The notes below the pieces were generated by a model. That model saw only the letters and a program-made list of their open reading frames with translations, ran no database searches and was not told the origin of the DNA. A program made the translations under genes and the position numbers. A stretch of DNA of 64,000 bases from Sinorhizobium sp. B11 (lineage in GTDB: Bacteria > Pseudomonadota > Alphaproteobacteria > Rhizobiales > Rhizobiaceae): NCBI GenBank assembly GCA_039725955.1, contig CP091034.1, positions 3,908,501 to 3,972,500 of the forward strand. Reading direction: 5' to 3'. This document shows, in pieces, positions 1 to 8,772 of this stretch (its first letter is position 1; every line of letters starts with the position of its first letter).

Positions 1-434
1 ATGTCGCCTTCAAGGACGGCCAGAATGCCTACGACTTCGGTCCGGATCTGGCCGATGTGACGGCCGAATATGTCGCCGCACACTCGCCCTATAAGCCCTA
101 CACGGACGGCCGCATCACTGAAATTGCGCAGGCTGCTCCCTCCACGGAGGCTCCGGCAGCTTCGGCTCCCGCTGCTCCTGCACCCGCGGCTCCGGCGCCT
201 GCTGCGCCGGCTCCATCTGCAGAACCCGCACCGGCCCCTGCCACTCCCGCTCCGGCAGCCTCCGCAACCGCGGCGCCCTCGACACACGTCATCGCTGCCG
301 GCGATACGTTCTGGGATCTCGCCAAGACCTTCTACGGCGATGGAGCCGAATGGCGCAAATTGTCGGAAGCCAATGGCAGCCCGAACCCGCGCCATTTGCG
401 GATCGGCGAGGAAATCCAGGTTCCCGCCAAGTAA
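1..434 (+). CDS. C-terminal part of a LysM-domain protein, probably 5'-nucleotidase/cyclic phosphodiesterase family (5' truncated)
   Basis: The reading frame is open from base 3 to the TAA at 432-434, so the gene enters from outside the window. The first ~40 residues (YDFGPDLADVTAEYVAAHSP) resemble the end of the C-terminal domain of bacterial 5'-nucleotidase / 2',3'-cyclic phosphodiesterase proteins; this assignment is from memory. An Ala/Pro-rich linker of about 45 residues follows. The last ~50 residues form a LysM module (HVIAAGDTFWDLAKTFYGDG ... LRIGEEIQVPAK), which binds peptidoglycan. I infer a periplasmic nucleotide-scavenging enzyme tethered to the wall. The GTG at 57 is internal, not the start. 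A strong terminator follows the gene. Confidence 0.6.
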   Translation, partial: VAFKDGQNAYDFGPDLADVTAEYVAAHSPYKPYTDGRITEIAQAAPSTEAPAASAPAAPAPAAPAPAAPAPSAEPAPAPATPAPAASATAAPSTHVIAAGDTFWDLAKTFYGDGAEWRKLSEANGSPNPRHLRIGEEIQVPAK

Positions 435-456
435 GACGATTTGTCCCGATCATGAG

Positions 457-490
457 AGCCGGTCCGGGGTTCCCCGGGCCGGCTTTTCTT
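457..490 (+). terminator. Rho-independent terminator of the LysM gene
   Basis: A 13-bp GC-rich stem (AGCCGGTCCGGGG pairing with CCCCGGGCCGGCT, one G-T pair) is followed by TTTTCTTCTT, 22 bases after the stop codon. It separates this gene from hemH. Confidence 0.85.
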
Positions 491-560
491 CTTATAGGGT
501 GAACCGTGACCGGCCGGCTGCGTATGAGCCGGCGAGGCACGAAAGCGCGTTGGGGCCAGA

Positions 561-1592
561 ATGACAGATACTTCACTCCGCCCGGCGGATCATCCCGCCG
601 TCAAATTCGGCAAGGTCGGCGTCCTGCTGGTCAATCTCGGCACGCCTGACGGCACCGATTACACGTCCATGCGCCGCTACCTGCGCGAATTCCTGACCGA
701 CAAACGCGTCATCGAATGGTCGCCCTGGAAGTGGTATCCGATCCTGTTCGGCATCGTACTCAACACGCGCCCGCAGAAAGTTGGCAAGGCCTATGAGACG
801 ATCTGGAACAAGGAGCTGAATGAAAGCTGGCTGCGCACCTATACCCGCAATCAGTCGGATTTCATGGCTGAACGCCTGAAGGACCTGCCAAACGTCAAGG
901 TCGATTGGGCGATGCGCTACGGCACCCCTTCGATCCCCTCGCGCATCGAAGCGCTGAAAGATGAAGGCTGCGACCGCATCCTGCTCTTCCCGCTTTATCC
1001 GCAATATGCAGCCGCCACCACGGCAACCGTCAATGACAAGGCCTTCCAGAAGCTGCTCACCATGCGCTGGCAGCCGGCATTGCGCACGGTTCCTGACTAC
1101 CATGACGACGAGACCTATATCGAAGCCCTGGCAAAATCCGTCGAGCAGCATCTCGCTACCCTCGACTGGAAACCGGAGATGCTGCTCGCCTCCTTCCACG
1201 GCATCCCGCTCTCCTATTTCCAGCAGGGCGATCCCTACTACTGCCAGTGTCAGAAGACAGGGCGCCTGCTGCGCGAGCGTCTGGGGCTCACCAAGGAGAA
1301 CTTCATGGTCACCTTCCAGTCCCGTTTCGGGCCGGAAGAATGGCTGCAGCCCTATACCGACAAGACCGTCGAGAAGCTCGCGCAGGACGGTGTCAAACGC
1401 ATCGCCGTCATGAACCCCGGCTTCGTTTCCGACTGTCTGGAAACACTGGAAGAGATCGCGGAACAGGCCGCCCATTCTTTCAAGCACAATGGCGGCGAGC
1501 AGTTCGCACATATTCCCTGCCTGAACGACGGTGAAGACGGCATGCAGGTGCTGGAAAAAGTCGTGCGCCGCGAGCTGCTCGGCTGGGCTTGA
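561..1592 (+). CDS. hemH: Ferrochelatase
   Basis: Ferrochelatase inserts Fe2+ into protoporphyrin IX in the last step of heme synthesis; it is cytoplasmic or membrane-associated. The 343 aa match the family length. Landmarks are VGVLLVNLGTPDG near the N-terminus, the signature LLASFHGIPLSYFQQGDPYY with the metal/porphyrin His at about residue 213, FQSRFGPEEWLQPYTD, and SDCLETLEEI with the conserved acidic residues near residue 292. The ATG at 561 lies about 25 residues before the conserved core, as in relatives. The gene stands alone between two intergenic gaps and has no heme-operon neighbours. Confidence 0.96.
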   Translation: MTDTSLRPADHPAVKFGKVGVLLVNLGTPDGTDYTSMRRYLREFLTDKRVIEWSPWKWYPILFGIVLNTRPQKVGKAYETIWNKELNESWLRTYTRNQSDFMAERLKDLPNVKVDWAMRYGTPSIPSRIEALKDEGCDRILLFPLYPQYAAATTATVNDKAFQKLLTMRWQPALRTVPDYHDDETYIEALAKSVEQHLATLDWKPEMLLASFHGIPLSYFQQGDPYYCQCQKTGRLLRERLGLTKENFMVTFQSRFGPEEWLQPYTDKTVEKLAQDGVKRIAVMNPGFVSDCLETLEEIAEQAAHSFKHNGGEQFAHIPCLNDGEDGMQVLEKVVRRELLGWA

Positions 1593-1730
1593 TCCCTGCG
1601 GCGCCAGATTTTCTGGCGCCTGCAATAGATAAAAGCGCTCTGCGCCCCAGATCTAGAGAATGGCCGGCAGGCGATTGCAATCGCGTCGCAGACACGACTG
1701 CATCCCGCACATTCACGGCCTGCCGCCTTA

Positions 1731-2012
1731 TTGATCTGGACGCATTTGCTGACTTCGGGTTTGAGAAAATTGATTGTCTTCGCCAGCTTGCTCGTTATCG
1801 CAGGGGGCAGTTATTTCGTTTGGGAGCGTTGTCAGCGGATCTCTGCCAGCACCCCTCCGAAAGGCATCGTCGGGCAGGTCGCGTGTCAACTCCGCCTCCG
1901 CGATGTCAAAACCAGCAATCTGAGGCCGGACGATCAACCGTTTCTCACCAATTGCCTCATGGGCGGCTACATCACCAAGAGCGACCTTGACGACGTCGGC
2001 CTATCACCCTGA
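1731..2012 (+). CDS. Small single-pass membrane protein of unknown function
   Basis: 93 aa. I do not recognise a family. Residues ~10-30 (RKLIVFASLLVIAGGSYFVW) form one hydrophobic segment suited to a signal anchor. The remainder is a small soluble domain with three Cys and the ending DLDDVGLSP, so it probably faces the periplasm. The only in-frame start is TTG at 1731. The overlapping frame at 1589-1990 has no such organisation and is taken as the shadow. The gene sits alone between hemH and the SPFH/NfeD pair. Existence is plausible but unproven. Confidence 0.5.
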   Translation: MIWTHLLTSGLRKLIVFASLLVIAGGSYFVWERCQRISASTPPKGIVGQVACQLRLRDVKTSNLRPDDQPFLTNCLMGGYITKSDLDDVGLSP

Positions 2013-2095
2013 TTTGACAGGCGCAGCCGTCATTCCTTCCTTGCAAATATCGTGCTAACTCACCACGTCAGTTAGGTGGGCTTAGGGAGGAATAC

Positions 2096-3118
2096 ATGCT
2101 GCTGGGCGGCTTCGATATCGTCGTGATCGTATTGGTGATTTTCGTCATCATGGTGCTCTTTGCGGGTATCAAGACGGTTCCGCAGGGCTATCGCTATACG
2201 ATCGAGCGTTTCGGCCGCTACACACGCACGCTGGAACCGGGCCTCAACCTGATCACCCCTTTCATTGAGCGTGTCGGCGCCAGGATGAACGTGATGGAAC
2301 AGGTACTGAGCGTGCCGACCCAAGAGGTGATTACCAAGGACAATGCTTCGGTCTCAGCCGATGCCGTATCCTTCTACCAGGTGCTGAATGCCGCTCAGGC
2401 CGCCTATCAGGTCTCCAATCTGGAAAATGCTATCCTGAACCTCACCATGACCAATATCCGCTCCGTCATGGGCTCGATGGACCTCGACGAACTGCTCTCC
2501 AATCGCGATGCAATCAACGACCGGCTGCTGCGTGTTGTCGACGAAGCTGTGCATCCCTGGGGCATCAAGGTTACCCGCGTTGAGATCAAGGACATCCAGC
2601 CGCCGCGCGATCTCGTTGACGCGATGGCCCGCCAGATGAAAGCCGAGCGCGAGAAGCGTGCTCAGGTGCTGGAAGCCGAAGGTTCGCGCAACGCGCAGAT
2701 TCTGCGAGCCGAGGGCGCCAAGCAATCCGCCATCCTCGAGGCCGAAGGCCAGCGCGAAGCCGCCTTCCGCAACGCTGAAGCCCGTGAGCGCCTGGCCGAG
2801 GCCGAGGCCAAGGCGACGCGCATGGTCTCCGAAGCCATCGCCGTTGGCGACGTACAGGCGATCAACTATTTCGTTGCACAGAAATATACGGAAGCGCTGG
2901 CATCGATCGGCCAGGCGAACAATGCCAAGGTCGTGCTGATGCCGATGGAGGCTTCCTCCATTCTCGGTTCGCTTGCCGGTATCGGTTCGATCGCCCGCGA
3001 AGTCTTTGGCGACGGCAACAATCCGCCGCCGCCACGCCCGCGTCCTGGTCCGGTGCGTTCGACGCCTCCGGTCGCCCCGCCTGCGCCCAGTCCCTTCAAT
3101 CCCAGTTCGGAGCGATGA
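2096..3118 (+). CDS. SPFH/Band-7 (stomatin-like, QmcA-type) membrane protein
   Basis: 340 aa. Residues ~3-25 form one N-terminal membrane helix. The SPFH core follows (GIKTVPQGYRYTIERFGRYT, then LEPGLNLITPFIERV and the DIQPPRDLVDAMARQMKAER stretch). An Ala/Glu-rich coiled coil covers ~185-250. The C-terminal tail is very Pro-rich (PPPPRPRPGP), a common paraslipin feature. SPFH proteins form oligomeric scaffolds in membrane microdomains and often modulate membrane proteases. The gene is followed at 3 bp by an NfeD gene, the classic SPFH-NfeD operon. The start has a strong GGGAGGA ribosome-binding site. Confidence 0.92.
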   Translation: MLLGGFDIVVIVLVIFVIMVLFAGIKTVPQGYRYTIERFGRYTRTLEPGLNLITPFIERVGARMNVMEQVLSVPTQEVITKDNASVSADAVSFYQVLNAAQAAYQVSNLENAILNLTMTNIRSVMGSMDLDELLSNRDAINDRLLRVVDEAVHPWGIKVTRVEIKDIQPPRDLVDAMARQMKAEREKRAQVLEAEGSRNAQILRAEGAKQSAILEAEGQREAAFRNAEARERLAEAEAKATRMVSEAIAVGDVQAINYFVAQKYTEALASIGQANNAKVVLMPMEASSILGSLAGIGSIAREVFGDGNNPPPPRPRPGPVRSTPPVAPPAPSPFNPSSER

Positions 3119-3121
3119 GCG

Positions 3122-3577
3122 ATGTTGGCGAAGATCGTCGGCGAACTTGGACCGTGGAGTTGGTGGGTGGCAGGTCTCGTGCTGCTTGCCGCCGAAATGG
3201 TCGTGCCCGGCTTCTTCCTCGTCTGGATCGGGCTTGCCGCACTTGCCGTCGGCGTTCTGTCGCTTCTCTTCTGGGATGCCGCCTTCTGGGTCTGGGAACT
3301 TCAGGCGATCCTCTTCGCCATCCTGGCGGTCGCTGCAACATTCATTGGAAGGCGGCTGACTTTGCGTAACGACAGGACGGACGAGCCGTTCCTCAATCAG
3401 CGCGGCGCGAGCCTTGTTGGTCGTACCGCGACACTACACGAACCGATCCGCGAAGGCCGCGGCCGCATTCGTCTCGACGACACGATGTGGCAGGTCATGG
3501 GGCCGAATCTTCCGGCCGGAACACAGGTCAGGGTCGTTTCCAGCAGCGGCCGCGACCTGACGGTGGAACCGACCTGA
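3122..3577 (+). CDS. NfeD-family membrane protein
   Basis: 151 aa, starting 3 bp after the SPFH gene stop, so the two are translationally linked. Two to three hydrophobic segments lie in residues ~13-75 (WWVAGLVLLAAEMVVPGFFL, WELQAILFAILAVAATFIG). The C-terminal ~75 residues look like the NfeD OB-fold (LVGRTATLHEPIREGRGRIR ... GTQVRVVSSSGRDLTVEP). NfeD partners SPFH proteins. This is the short form without the N-terminal serine protease domain. The stop TGA directly abuts the opposing kdsD stop, forming the hexamer TGATCA. Confidence 0.9.
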   Translation: MLAKIVGELGPWSWWVAGLVLLAAEMVVPGFFLVWIGLAALAVGVLSLLFWDAAFWVWELQAILFAILAVAATFIGRRLTLRNDRTDEPFLNQRGASLVGRTATLHEPIREGRGRIRLDDTMWQVMGPNLPAGTQVRVVSSSGRDLTVEPT

Positions 3578-4573
3578 TCAGGCGACTCCGATCCGCAAGA
3601 GATCGTGGAAATGAACGAGCCCGATCGGCCGTTGATCGTCGTCGACGACGATAAGCGCACCGATCTTGTATTGTTCGAGCAGCGCCATGGCCGCAGTCGC
3701 CAGGATCGTCGGCCTCACAGTCTTCGGCGCCTGCGTCATGATGTCGTCGACTATCAGCTCTGCGAGATTGCGGTTGAGATTGCGGGACATGTCACCATCC
3801 GTGACGATGCCGCAAAGCCGGCCCTCCGCATCCAGAACGCCGACACAGCCGAAATGCTTGTGCGACAGCACCCTGATTGCGTCAGGCACGGACGTGCCCT
3901 TGGAGACGAGCGGCAGGCGGTCACCGGTATGCATGACGTCGGCGACATGCATCAGGCTGGCACCCAGCTTGCCGCCGGGATGGAAGACATGGAAGTCCGT
4001 AGCAGTGAAGCCGCGCGCGTCCAGAAGCGCGATCGCGAGGGCATCGCCGAGCGCGAGCTGCATCATTGTCGACGTGGTCGGCGCCAGCCCGTTGGGGCAG
4101 GCCTCTTCCTCATTGGGAATTAACAGAGCAATATCTGCAGCAGTCGCCAGCGAGGACCGCGGGCTGCAGGTCATGGCGATCAGCGGAATGGAAAAACGGC
4201 GCGTGTAGGAAATGATGCTTTTCAGCTCCGCGCTCTCGCCGCCCTTCGAGATTGCGAGCACGACGTCGTCGCCGGCAATCATGCCCAGGTCGCCGTGATT
4301 GGCTTCCGCCGCATGCACGAAAAAGGCTGGCGTACCCGTTGAAGCGAAGGTGGCAGCAATCTTCGTGCCGATATGGCCGCTCTTGCCGACGCCGGTCACG
4401 ATCACGCGGCCGGTATTCTCGCCAATCACCTCGACCGCCCGGGTAAAGGGTCCGGCCAGCCCATCATCGAAAGCACGCTCGAGTGCTTCCAGAGCGCGCC
4501 TTTCAATGCTGACGGTGCGCTTACCCGACTCCAGAACGCTGTTTTCGACGAGTTTTACCGCTCTTCTGATCAT
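3578..4573 (-). CDS. kdsD: D-arabinose-5-phosphate isomerase (KdsD/KpsF family)
   Basis: 331 aa. It interconverts ribulose-5-P and arabinose-5-P, the first step towards Kdo for lipopolysaccharide. A sugar-isomerase (SIS) domain covers ~45-180 (TGVGKSGHIGTKIAATFAS, then HAAEANHGDLGMI and ISKGGESAELKSI). Two CBS domains cover ~205-330 (VMHTGDRLPLV ... IVTDGDMSRNLNR ... IGALIVVDDDQRPIGLVHFH). This is the standard KdsD layout and length. It is convergent with nfeD with zero intergenic bases. A capsule-specific KpsF paralogue role cannot be excluded. Confidence 0.93.
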   Translation of the reverse strand: MIRRAVKLVENSVLESGKRTVSIERRALEALERAFDDGLAGPFTRAVEVIGENTGRVIVTGVGKSGHIGTKIAATFASTGTPAFFVHAAEANHGDLGMIAGDDVVLAISKGGESAELKSIISYTRRFSIPLIAMTCSPRSSLATAADIALLIPNEEEACPNGLAPTTSTMMQLALGDALAIALLDARGFTATDFHVFHPGGKLGASLMHVADVMHTGDRLPLVSKGTSVPDAIRVLSHKHFGCVGVLDAEGRLCGIVTDGDMSRNLNRNLAELIVDDIMTQAPKTVRPTILATAAMALLEQYKIGALIVVDDDQRPIGLVHFHDLLRIGVA

Positions 4574-4716
4574 GGCAATGCGTTAGACCTTTTCACTTTA
4601 CCTGTCCACCCGACAATCTTTCCCATGTATGAACACGCGGCCTGCGCGGCAACGAATGATTAACCACAAGGCTTTACGCTTGGGTAAGACTTCGAAGCAT
4701 TTCAGGCGCGGATTGA

Positions 4717-6261
4717 ATGGGCCAGGGAAAACAGACGAGCAGTGTGACGCCGCTCCGCGCCATGAGCCGTGCCGTCTCCATCACGGCTATCGGTTTGCTG
4801 CTCGTGCCCTCAGCTTTCGCGCAGCAGATCACATCGCAGCAACAATCGGCAGGCACGGCAAATTCCCGCACCACGGCCACGTCAGCCACGCAGCGCAGCG
4901 GCGCGGGCAACGCGGCGCCGGACGGCGGTGGCGCGGGCGATGATGCGACCGCCCCTGCCAACACCTCGACACCGGCACAGGACGCAGACAGCGCAATAGC
5001 ACCCGCTCGATCACCGCTGCCCGACGACGAGATCACCGGTTCGATCCTGGACGAGGATATGCGCAGGCTGAACACCCGCGAGCCCCGCCTCGACGAGACA
5101 CAGGCACGCAAGGTATCTGAGAGCGTCTCGACCGAGCAGACGCCGGGGATCCCGCTCGGCAGCTTTGTACTGCGCCCGAGCGTCACACAAACGATCAACA
5201 CCGAAACCACGAAGGATGGCGGCACGAAAAAAAGCCGCGGTTTTCTCGAAACCGACATGGGCGCGACGCTGACCTCCGACTGGAGCCGGCATCAGCTGAC
5301 CGTGACCTCCGAAGGAGCCTGGCAGCAGAACATCAGCGGCGAGGGTGAAGAACAGCCATCCTTCAAGATCGATGGCGATCTGCGGTTGGACCTGACACGC
5401 GACACCGTCGGCCACATCACCGGCGGCTATAATTTCTACCGCGAAGACACGGATGATCCGGATGCGATCACCAACGCGGATCAGCAATCCGATGTACAGG
5501 AGTTTACCGGCGGCGCATCCATCGAGCACGACTTCGGCATCTTGCGCGGAACCGCCGCTCTCGCACTCTCCCGTTCGATCTATTCGGACGCCGAGCTTTC
5601 GAACGGTACGACAGTTTCGATGAGCGACCGCAACGAGACTACGGGGACCGTGCGCGGCCGCATCGGCTATGAACTGTCGCCCGCCCTCATTCCGTTTATC
5701 GAAGCGTCTATCGGCAAGACGAATTACGATGAACGCACCGATTCATCGGGTTACCGGCGTTCGGGAGACAGCTACGGCGGCAAGGGCGGCGTGCAGGTCG
5801 ATATGGGCGAAAAACTCAAGGGCGAGGTCGCAGTCGGTTATGCGACGGCGGATTTCGACGACAGCCGCCTGAAATCGATCGACACGGCAACACTCGATGC
5901 AAGCCTGCTCTGGTCGCCGATCCGCGGAACGAATGTCAATCTGGATCTGCAGACCAGCATCCAGCCGTCGACGGCGGCGGGCGAAAGCGGCTATGTCTCG
6001 CATCAGCTGACGACAACGGTCGATCATCAGCTGCGCGACAATCTGGTAACGACGGTTATCGGCGGGGTGACGCTACGCGACTATCCAAGCGGCAGCACGA
6101 TCAGCGACGAGACGGTTTACACCGCCTCGACTGGTCTTATCTGGAATATCAACCGATACCTCGATTTGACCAGCACGCTTGGCTACGAGCTGACGACCCG
6201 CAAGGAAGGCGACGACTCGCAGCAATGGCGAGCCGGCGTCGGTCTCAAATTGAAGCGCTGA
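4717..6261 (+). CDS. Outer-membrane beta-barrel protein (OMP_b-brl family)
   Basis: 514 aa. A signal peptide ends near SAFAQQ (residue ~36); an alternative start at the internal ATG of MSRAVSITAIGLLL (4762) would also give a signal peptide. Residues ~37-135 are a low-complexity Gln/Ala/Gly/Asp segment. From ~150 the sequence alternates polar and hydrophobic residues in repeated ~10-residue strands (TLTSDWSRHQLTVTSEGAW, LRLDLTRDTVGHITGGYNFY, LTSTLGYELTTRK), typical of a barrel. It resembles rhizobial outer-membrane barrel proteins of unassigned function. It ends ...VGLKLKR rather than in the usual aromatic residue. The kdsD and galU neighbours suggest, but do not prove, a role in surface polysaccharide. 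Confidence 0.75.
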   Translation: MGQGKQTSSVTPLRAMSRAVSITAIGLLLVPSAFAQQITSQQQSAGTANSRTTATSATQRSGAGNAAPDGGGAGDDATAPANTSTPAQDADSAIAPARSPLPDDEITGSILDEDMRRLNTREPRLDETQARKVSESVSTEQTPGIPLGSFVLRPSVTQTINTETTKDGGTKKSRGFLETDMGATLTSDWSRHQLTVTSEGAWQQNISGEGEEQPSFKIDGDLRLDLTRDTVGHITGGYNFYREDTDDPDAITNADQQSDVQEFTGGASIEHDFGILRGTAALALSRSIYSDAELSNGTTVSMSDRNETTGTVRGRIGYELSPALIPFIEASIGKTNYDERTDSSGYRRSGDSYGGKGGVQVDMGEKLKGEVAVGYATADFDDSRLKSIDTATLDASLLWSPIRGTNVNLDLQTSIQPSTAAGESGYVSHQLTTTVDHQLRDNLVTTVIGGVTLRDYPSGSTISDETVYTASTGLIWNINRYLDLTSTLGYELTTRKEGDDSQQWRAGVGLKLKR

Positions 6262-6267
6262 ACAACC

Positions 6268-7155
6268 TTACTTCAGGCGGGCGAGCAGGTTCTTGAAACC
6301 GTCTTCGACGGTCGGGCGGATATCCGCGCGCTCAAGAGCAAAAGCAACGTTGGCGAGGATGAAACCGTCCTTTGCTCCGCAATCGTATGTCTCGCCCTTG
6401 AAGTGGTAGCCGGCGAAATCCTGTTCCTTCAGCAGTTTCAGCATGCCGTCGGTGAGCTGGATTTCGTTGCCGGCGCCGCGCTCCTGGGTCTCCAGGATCT
6501 TGAAGATTTCCGGCTGCAGGATGTAACGGCCGTTGATGAAGAAATTGGACGGAGCCGTACCCTTGGCCGGCTTCTCGACCATGCCGGTGATGCGGAAACC
6601 TTCGCCGACGGATTCGCCAACGCCGACGATACCGTATTTGTGTGCCTGGTCGGGAGCGCATTCCTCGACGGCGATGATGTTGCCGCCGCTATGCTCATAG
6701 AGATCGATCATGCCCTTCATGCAGCCTTTTTGAGCCTTCATGATCATGTCGGGCAGAAGCAGGGCGAAAGGCTCGTCGCCGATGATCTCGCGGGCGCACC
6801 AGACGGCGTGGCCGAGGCCGAGCGGCTCCTGCTGACGGGTAAAGCTCACCGTGCCTGCCTTGGGAAGCTGCTGCTGCAGGAGGGTGATTTCCGCCTTCTT
6901 GGCGCGCTCCTTGAGCGTCTGCTCAAGTTCGAAATGAATATCGAAGTAATCTTCGATGACATGTTTGTTACGACCAGTAACAAAAACCAGATGTTCAATG
7001 CCCGCTTCAAGTGCTTCGTCGACGACATACTGAATGATTGGCTTGTCGACGACAGTCAGCATTTCCTTCGGAACCGCTTTTGTGGCTGGAAGGAATCGCG
7101 TTCCCAGGCCTGCAACCGGAAATACTGCCTTACGAACTTTCTTATTCAGAGCCAC
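6268..7155 (-). CDS. galU: UTP-glucose-1-phosphate uridylyltransferase
   Basis: 295 aa, full length. It makes UDP-glucose from UTP and glucose-1-P for exopolysaccharide, LPS and cyclic glucan; called exoN in some rhizobia. Nucleotide-binding motif FPVAGLGTRFLPATKAVPKE is near the N-terminus, with VDKPIIQYVVDEA, LGLGHAVWCAR, LLPDMIM and VEKPAKGTAPSNFFINGRY further on, as in GalU. The start is GTG at 7155, preceded by a perfect AGGAGG at 7161-7166. The gene is convergent with the barrel gene (6 bp apart) and divergent from the lytic transglycosylase. Confidence 0.95.
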   Translation of the reverse strand: MALNKKVRKAVFPVAGLGTRFLPATKAVPKEMLTVVDKPIIQYVVDEALEAGIEHLVFVTGRNKHVIEDYFDIHFELEQTLKERAKKAEITLLQQQLPKAGTVSFTRQQEPLGLGHAVWCAREIIGDEPFALLLPDMIMKAQKGCMKGMIDLYEHSGGNIIAVEECAPDQAHKYGIVGVGESVGEGFRITGMVEKPAKGTAPSNFFINGRYILQPEIFKILETQERGAGNEIQLTDGMLKLLKEQDFAGYHFKGETYDCGAKDGFILANVAFALERADIRPTVEDGFKNLLARLK

Positions 7156-7359
7156 ACCGACCTCCTGTTTTGACTATACCGCTTTTAATTCAACGCTATA
7201 TCGATTTGAACTAGTATAGAATTGCTACCGTTTTGCAAATGGTGACTGGACCGGCCGCCCATGGTAAAGAATTTGTTGACTCCGTTCCTGTAATTTCAGC
7301 GTAGGACGGGCATGACGTACTGCCCAGGCTAAAACTGAAGATGACGGATACGACTGCCG

Positions 7360-8583
7360 ATGACCCAAAAATATATAAACTCCCTTCGTGGTCTTGCTCT
7401 CGCCCTCGTTGTCGCCACAGCGACCGGACTGGCCCCCAATAACGCAAAAGCGGATGCCCGGTTCCAGAAATGGATCGCGGACTTCTACCAAACTGCCGCG
7501 CAGAGTGGCATCAGTAAGGCAACCTATCAGAAAGCCTTTTCGGGGGTAAGCGAGCCTGACCCAACGGTACTGGAAAAGGCGACCTATCAGCCTGAATTCA
7601 CATCTAAAATCTGGGATTACGTCGATTCCCGCGTCAATCCCTATACTGTGGAAATCGGCCGCAAGATGGCCGCCAAGTATGGCAAGACGCTGGATGCGAT
7701 CCAGCGCCAATTCGGTGTCGACAAATCGATTCTGCTCGCCATCTGGTCGATGGAATCAAATTACGGCGCAGTTCTCGCTAAGGATGAGCGCCTTCACTAT
7801 GTGCCGCGCGCATTGGCAACGCTTGCCTATGCCGACCCCAAGCGTGCCAAATTTGCCAAGAAGCAGTTGATCGCAGCGCTGAAGATCCTGCAGAACGGCG
7901 ACGTGCCCGCCAAGCAAATGACCGGGTCGTGGGCCGGCGCCATGGGCCACACTCAGTTCATACCGACAAGCTATCTTCTCTACGCCGTCGATGCCGATGG
8001 CAACGGCCATCGCGACATCTGGAATTCGGTGCCCGATGCGCTGGCGACTTCGGCCAACCTTCTCATGAAGAACGGCTGGGACACCGGCAGGACCTGGGGC
8101 TACGAGGTTGCGGTGCCGGCATCCGCCGCCCAGCAGACCGGCAAGACGCGTACACTCGCCCAATGGGCGGCCCTCGGACTGAAGCGTCCGAATGGCAAGC
8201 CTTTCAAGGACGGCGATACCCGCGCCATGCTGAAGATGCCGGCGGGTGCGGATGGCCCAGGCTTCCTGATGACGGCGAACTTCTTCACCATCAAGAACTA
8301 CAATGCCTCCGATAGCTACGCTCTTGCCGTCGGCCTTCTTGCAGACCAGATCGCCGGCTTTGGCGGCATGCAGCAGCGATGGCCGCGTCCCCAAGGTGCG
8401 CTGGACATCACCGAGAAGTTCGAATTGCAAACGCGCCTGAAGACGCTTGGCTACTATAGCGGCGATGTCGACGGCAATTTCGGATCCGGCTCCAAGGCAG
8501 CCATCGCAGCCGTTCAGGAGCGCATAGGCATGCAGCCGGATGGTGAGCCATCGCTCTCGCTTCTCGATGCACTGCGCCGTTAA
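7360..8583 (+). CDS. Lytic murein transglycosylase (MltB-like) with C-terminal peptidoglycan-binding domain
   Basis: 407 aa. It cleaves the MurNAc-GlcNAc bond with 1,6-anhydro formation, in the periplasm. A signal peptide ends around NNAKADA (~30). The SLT_2 catalytic domain covers ~35-320, with the catalytic Glu at about residue 132 in SMESNYGAVL and the conserved SWAGAMGHTQFIPTSY. A PG_binding_1 domain covers ~345-405 (LQTRLKTLGYYSGDVDGNFG). There is no lipobox, so it is soluble. The gene is monocistronic. Confidence 0.93.
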   Translation: MTQKYINSLRGLALALVVATATGLAPNNAKADARFQKWIADFYQTAAQSGISKATYQKAFSGVSEPDPTVLEKATYQPEFTSKIWDYVDSRVNPYTVEIGRKMAAKYGKTLDAIQRQFGVDKSILLAIWSMESNYGAVLAKDERLHYVPRALATLAYADPKRAKFAKKQLIAALKILQNGDVPAKQMTGSWAGAMGHTQFIPTSYLLYAVDADGNGHRDIWNSVPDALATSANLLMKNGWDTGRTWGYEVAVPASAAQQTGKTRTLAQWAALGLKRPNGKPFKDGDTRAMLKMPAGADGPGFLMTANFFTIKNYNASDSYALAVGLLADQIAGFGGMQQRWPRPQGALDITEKFELQTRLKTLGYYSGDVDGNFGSGSKAAIAAVQERIGMQPDGEPSLSLLDALRR

Positions 8584-8772
8584 GGCGCCGCACGTCCAGA
8601 CACATGAAAGACGCCTTAACTCGTTGAATTTACGCATCGTGCCTTCCGGGAATCGATAATGATTTTCGAGCCGATGCTGTAGAAGCGGGGAAAGCCTGAC
8701 CTAAATAATACGGGTAGAGTGGACGGAAAGCTGCTGCCTATGCAAAATGCCCGGCAGATGCGGAACTGCCCG

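Noticed and set aside
1600..1620. Inverted repeat GGCGCCAGA/TCTGGCGCC after hemH as a terminator
   Set aside because: The 9-bp stem is perfect but no T-tract follows, so intrinsic termination is not supported.
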